A stretch of DNA of 64,000 bases from Saururus chinensis. Taxonomy: Eukaryota > Streptophyta > Magnoliopsida > Piperales > Saururaceae. A program made the translations under genes and the position numbers. The stretch lies in the NCBI GenBank assembly GCA_035235625.1, contig CP141149.1, positions 34,899,753 to 34,963,752 of the forward strand. Reading direction: 5' to 3'. Positions 60,225-64,000 of the stretch are shown here, piece after piece. The notes beneath the pieces were generated by a model. The model ran no database searches and was not told the origin of the DNA. It saw nothing but the letters and a program-made list of their open reading frames with translations. Within the stretch, counting starts at the first letter, position 1, and each line of letters starts with the position of its first letter.

Positions 60225-60390
60225 TTGTCTCGCTCTATGGTAGAGCGAGACGTGTGGTGTGTGTTCATTCTCGGCTCAATGATGGAGCGAGACGTGTGAA
60301 TGTGATGTATCCGCTCTAGAATAGAGCGAGGCATGTTGTGGTGGTCGTATGGTGCTCGTATCTATGATAGAGCGAGATGTGTGTTGCCGG
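60225..60390. repeat. Four-fold repeat with TAGAGCGAGACGTGTG
   Basis: Four imperfect units near 60228, 60270, 60310 and 60360 have GCTC(T/A)A(T/G)(G/A)(G/A)TAGAGCGAG(A/G)(C/T)(G/A)TGT. The core GCTCTA...TAGAGC is a dyad. It is part of the enclosing LTR. Confidence 0.7.
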
Positions 60391-60865
60391 TGTTTTATCG
60401 GGTTTTTGTATAACTCCGTTTAAATATTCGGAGATACATATTTTATATGTATGTATTTTTGGTATGTTGGTTGTATGTAGTAGCCAATAGGCATAACTAC
60501 GTATGAATCCGATCGTACTGGAGTAACATCGTGGATGTTATCTGACGTAGGCAACCAACTGCAAGGCAACGTTGGCCCGGTCCGAATTAGTTATATAATT
60601 AGGTTTGTTCTGGCCTACGCGTAATGGAGGACTAAAGTTCCAAAGCACGTAGAGGAACAAGAAGACTCTCGCACTCAGAGTGCGCCACTCCCGGTTCTGG
60701 GTTTGGTTTTTGTCATGTTCGGACCCCCGGCTCGGGTCCGTTTTTGGGTTGGGGTGTCACAAAGGGGAAGTGGGACTAGTGGCCCAGTTTAGCCCCTCTC
60801 CTTGTCCGGCCAGCCCAATATGCTAGCCCTAACAAGCCTGGCCCGTGCCCACCCCTATCTTAGAT

Positions 60866-61264
60866 TCAAGACTATTCCCTCGACAAGGAAGTTCTTAACC
60901 ACCATGTTGCATATGAGGTTGGCCTCTTACAATATCTTTTTTTAAAATTTCACATATGGCTTTCCCACATGGACATTTTTAGCCAAATAAATCCTTAATA
61001 ACCAAATTTTTAATATCCAATTGTTATGAAACTAAGAAAATAATATTCTTACTTCACTTTATCTACTCCAACCTTTGATTGGTTTGAGAAAACTAAATCC
61101 CCCTATTGTAAGGTGAGACTAGGTGAGACCCACTTTTCTATGTCCATTCAAATGATGGACTATGGTTTTGAAAAATTGAAGTAGGAATATTAACTTCATG
61201 AAATTAAGTTCCACTATTGATGGGATGAAAACTCACATTGAGAAGTATTTTTTATTTTTCCAAA
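60866..61264. other. Flank of the hAT element, no gene seen
   Basis: AT-rich DNA without a recognisable reading frame. Confidence 0.5.
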
Positions 61265-61811
61265 TGACTATGAGGCTAGCATAAGCTCTACACAAGAGCC
61301 CTTCATCCATGAGATTAATGGTGTACATATTAGTACACATTAGCAAACAATCTTAAATATCAAGCGCTCCCATATGTTGTTGGTGTGTCCCCACATGTGG
61401 ACCCCATTGGAACCCAAAAGTCATAAAGAAAATGAAAGGTCATTTGGAAATGAAAAGTTATGTTTTGCGTTTATGAAAATGGAAATTCGGAATTAATTTG
61501 GTCGGTTACGAAGGGGTGTGTGTGAGGCCATTTATTGATGTCCCTTTGATGGGAAGGGTAACCATGAGGCTATATATATGCCTAGTCCCATCACTCACTT
61601 GTCAATATTAAGGTTCCCCATCTATTCTTGACAAGAAGAGTGAAGAAGACTTGGTGTTATTCATATTGTTGGATCCTCTTTATCTATATATATGTCAAAG
61701 GAGCAAGGTACGCCTTTTATCTTGAGATATTATGTCATTTGCCTTATGCTTTATCCCTAAGTGATGATCATTTACATCTAACATATGCGGCTTAAGCTAG
61801 GCTCATAGTCA
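61265..61811. mobile_element. Inverted-repeat element interrupted by a small LTR
   Basis: Left arm TGACTATGAGGCTAGCATAA (61265) and right arm, reading inward from 61811, TGACTATGAGCCTAGCTTAA are inverted. The element without the insert would be about 138 bp. The core TTAAATATCAAGCGCTCC matches TCAAATATCAAGGGCTCA inside the hAT duplication at 50655-50675, so the family has two members here. Confidence 0.6.
61375..61783 (+). mobile_element. Small solo-LTR-like insert
   Basis: It begins TGTTGTTGGTGTGTCCCC and ends ACATCTAACA, typical of copia LTR ends. It contains CTATATATATGCC (near 61570), a possible TATA box. CATAT borders both sides (61371-61375 and 61782-61786) but overlaps the LTR ends, so the exact boundaries and duplication are uncertain. 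Confidence 0.45.
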
Positions 61812-61977
61812 GTGGGGGCATGAAAAACGCTTCCCTCGTATTGATAGTTAAGGCTATTGCATCAAAATAAAAAATTGAATAAAACAAAATATTTAAGCTA
61901 GTCTAGCAGTGCTGGTCATGCATTAAACTTGTGAAATGTTGATTTATTTTTTGGGGCAAATATAATAAAAACTTTAC

Positions 61978-62335
61978 AACATGAAGCACACATAAAATTC
62001 AAAAATGTATTAACCAAATTAGGAGTGTGAGAGTGGTCACCTCTAGAGGCAGTAGAATCCATGATGGGGGGAGGTTAAAGAGAAGGAGAGGAGAGATGGT
62101 TACGGAGGTGAGCAGAGGGAAAAGAGAAATGGGCAGGAGAGGGAAAGATATCTGACATGAAGTACAAATAAAAAGTCAAAATTTAATTACTTTGTTTGAG
62201 CGTGATAGTTGTCACCTATGGAGGTAGTAAAATTTGTGATTGGGGGAGGTTAAGAGAAGGGGAGAGATGGATAGGGACGCGAGCAAAGGGAAAAGAGAAA
62301 TGGACAGGAGAGGGAAGAGAGATTTGACTAGAGAG
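61978..62335. repeat. Two-fold tandem duplication of about 177 bp
   Basis: Both units contain ACATGAAG(C/T)ACA, GAG(T/C)GTGA, GTCACCT, GGGGGAGGTTAA and GAAATGG(G/A)CAGGAGAGGGAA in the same order. Minus-strand ORF 62216-62506 is a pyrimidine-rich reading of this region with no domain. Confidence 0.8.
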
Positions 62336-62752
62336 GGAGAGGGTGAGTTGTTGGGGACAGAGAATAAACGGTAAGTAGGAGAGAAAGGGGGGAGAAGCTC
62401 TTGAGTGTTTCACGATGCACATGAAATATTTAGATGTTATTAGATGAAAATTATACTCCCTCCATCTTGTATTAATAGCTCCAATAGAAAAAAATAATTG
62501 TACCATATTAATTGCTCCATATGGCTTAATTTAAACCATTACATCGGTTTAAGATGCTTCTCGCACAATTTCGTGAGAACAACTTGGTCGCTGCCCCCGC
62601 CAAATTAACCACCCATATCAATGAAAAATCCGCAGCTATACTTCTTTGCATCTCCCACCTCCCTTTGTAGCGCTTGGACTTCTCTGCATCTCGTCTTCTC
62701 CAGTTCAACTTGAGCCAGAGGACAGCAAGTTGGGGGTGGTTTTGTTATTTTG

Positions 62753-63184
62753 ATGGGGACAAGGGAAGGTTCCTTCGGCGCCTACGATGGAGCCGATGCA
62801 GGCTTCGTGCAGTTGCTAGAGTATGGGGACGTGGGTTTGGCATTGGGGGAGGATTTCTTGTACCCGTCTGCATTCTCTTCTGAGAAGCCAACAAGAATTC
62901 TCCCTTTCAGCGATGGTCGGGCTGGTGGCGAAATGAGTTTCGCTGAGCCGGGCCTGGGCGACACCCAGAAGTCGAGAGTGATTGGTAGTGATTCCTCCTC
63001 CACATCTTCAAGCTGCAGTGGGAGTAGCTTCTCCACGCTAAGAGTAGCGCTAAGCAGCCACCAACAATGGTGGAAAATCCAGAATAGACACCGTCGACAG
63101 TTGGTAATTCGGAGCAGCCACCGACAACGGTTGAAAATCTGGAGCGGACACCATCGAGGTGAGAGTAGGCAACCACCCGCCTAA
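62753..63184 (+). CDS. Unrecognised reading frame, possible captured gene fragment
   Basis: The open frame is 143 codons from ATG 62753. Residues 1-95 are of ordinary protein-like composition, with FVQLLEYGDVGLALGEDFLY, RILPFSDGRAGGEMSFAEPG and a serine run (SDSSSTSSSCSGSS). From about residue 100 the frame reads two tandem copies of a 58-bp unit (AGCAGCCACC(A/G)ACAA), so that part is probably not native. I do not recognise the family. The surrounding DNA is repeat-rich, so a transposon-captured N-terminal fragment of a host gene is as likely as a real gene. No upstream exon or promoter is evident. Confidence 0.25.
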   Translation: MGTREGSFGAYDGADAGFVQLLEYGDVGLALGEDFLYPSAFSSEKPTRILPFSDGRAGGEMSFAEPGLGDTQKSRVIGSDSSSTSSSCSGSSFSTLRVALSSHQQWWKIQNRHRRQLVIRSSHRQRLKIWSGHHRGESRQPPA

Positions 63185-64000
63185 ATGTTGGACCATAGTA
63201 TGGGCTTGGGCCCAGTTTGGTCCAATGATGTCTAGGTCTGGGTGGGCCGGTATGGGCCACGGGATCCAAGGGTGTTGGGGGCGGTCATGCTGACCCCACA
63301 TATGCCTTCGTTACACATAATTCGAGTGGGACCCACATATATCACACATGTACACTAGACATACATCTAGGTGTGCATTTACACATTGTGGGGCTCAAAT
63401 GCGCGAATTAGGTGTCAAGGGTGGGACCCGTGATTAGCGAGGGGTCGACCCTGTCGCGGGCTTGGCCGTGTGTAAGGGGTCCAGGCCTCCGCGGGCTCTA
63501 TGGGAACAGAGCCCCCTCCTGTTATGTTAAACTCTCTAGTGAAACTAGAAGGAATTATGCAAGTAGGCCCAATTTGAATCAACCCACATAAAAGCCCATG
63601 AAAGAATAGCCAGATTTAAGACCCACCTTAATATGGTAAGTAGGGGTGTAATTAAGGGATAGAATAATAGAGGACATTCTCTAATGCCATAAGGAAGGGT
63701 CGCCCCCTCTCTCCTTGGATTGAGATCTTCTCTTCCCAATTGGGACGCCCCCTTCCTCTCTCTCCCTTGTTCTCTTGGTGCAGCCTCCTCAAGAAAGAGA
63801 GTTGTTTGTTGCTGGCCGCCCTCCTTCTCCCCTCTCCAAGGTGACTTTGGCGGGCTGATCAGGGGAGATTCATCCTCTCCAAGTTTGGGACGTGGTGGTT
63901 GGTTCAAGGGGGTGATCTTGTTGTGACTCTCCTTCATCCAAGCAAGGTTGTGAGGGATCTACACATAAGGTACTTTACTATCCTCTATTTGATTAGATCT
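63185..64000. other. Repeat-like intergenic DNA at the right edge
   Basis: Contains GTGGGACCC-type words and a CT-rich stretch (63700-63800) like a 5' leader or LTR leader. No second end or coding sequence is available to identify it. The ORFs 63545-63937 and 63720-63926 on opposite strands lack domains. Confidence 0.4.

Larger units (their letters stand above)
55317..60761 (+). mobile_element. Solo LTR with target duplication AAGGG, containing family-A copy 3
   Basis: It starts TGTAATGACCCG and ends GGGGTGTCACA. AAGGG occurs at 55312-55316 and 60762-60766. Without the inner family-A LTR it is about 1.96 kb. The right part (59641-60760) includes GGAGGTTCTGTCTGCC-like repeats and a four-fold short repeat. 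The GC-rich stretch 55720-55960 gives ORFs on the minus strand that have no domain. No gag or pol is present. Confidence 0.9.
50272..60857 (+). mobile_element. Decayed hAT transposon with nested LTR insertions
   Basis: Left terminus TAGAGGTGGGCA (50272 or the duplicated 50735) and right terminus, inverted, TAGGGGTGGGCA (60857) differ at one base. Flanking 8-bp duplications are TCTTAGGT (50264-50271; also 50727-50734) and TCTTAGAT (60858-60865), again one difference. Between them are BED-finger, catalytic-core and C-terminal hAT fragments on the plus strand. Taking out solo LTRs 51517-53393 and 55317-60761 leaves roughly 3 kb, a normal Ac-type size. Confidence 0.85.

Noticed and set aside
63545-63937. 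130-codon minus-strand ORF at the right edge
   Set aside because: Opposes another ORF over the same CT-rich DNA, with no domain; likely LTR or leader sequence.

Overview
This window is nuclear DNA of a flowering plant. The genes have plant-type introns, and the proteins are closest in character to plant NUB1, OS9 and MPC1 homologues. The remaining sequence is a dense nest of LTR retrotransposons, hAT elements and MITEs. The species cannot be fixed from sequence alone. I see no bacterial, organellar or CRISPR signal.

Layout. (1) 1-24086 is a retrotransposon nest. The base layer is a degenerate minus-strand Ty3/gypsy chromovirus (12426-23935 plus sequence left of the window). Its 3' LTR was hit by an old family-A LTR (6968-7601 and 12387-12425). 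That LTR was itself hit by two copies of a roughly 4.8-kb LTR in opposite orientations: 3621-6967 minus and 7602-12386 plus. The minus copy was then hit by another family-A LTR (1-3620). A third family-A LTR (18823-22388, 5-bp duplication GCTCC) sits inside the chromovirus primer-binding site. (2) 24087-39100 is a gene island with four features in order: an intronless PIF/Harbinger-derived ALP1-like gene (minus, 25516-26898); a 342-bp head-to-head promoter; NUB1 (plus, 11 coding exons, 27241-32378); and OS9 (minus, 8 coding exons, 34316-38881), tail-to-tail with NUB1. (3) 40043-44710 is a complete Ty1/copia element with 5-bp duplications TCTTG and an almost open 1412-codon pol frame broken by two TAG codons. 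(4) 45593-49845 is the mitochondrial pyruvate carrier gene MPC1 (minus, 4 coding exons), with a probable far-upstream 5' UTR exon and a tandemly duplicated long leader intron. (5) 50150-60865 is a decayed hAT transposon with 12-bp terminal inverted repeats and 8-bp duplications. It carries one solo LTR (51517-53393, CGGTC) and a second one (55317-60761, AAGGG) that contains a third family-A LTR (55972-59448, CGTGC). (6) 60866-64000 holds MITEs, a small LTR, a tandem duplication and an unrecognised reading frame.

How the genes relate. NUB1 (ubiquitin-like plus three UBA domains) and OS9 (ER lectin of ERAD) both deliver proteins towards the proteasome. MPC1 feeds pyruvate to mitochondria. I see no operon-like linkage beyond the shared ALP1-like/NUB1 promoter. 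Most of the window was assembled by repeated LTR insertion followed by loss of internal regions: five LTRs stand alone with perfect 5-bp target duplications. Exon boundaries were worked out by hand from splice signals, reading phase and remembered family conservation. No search was run.
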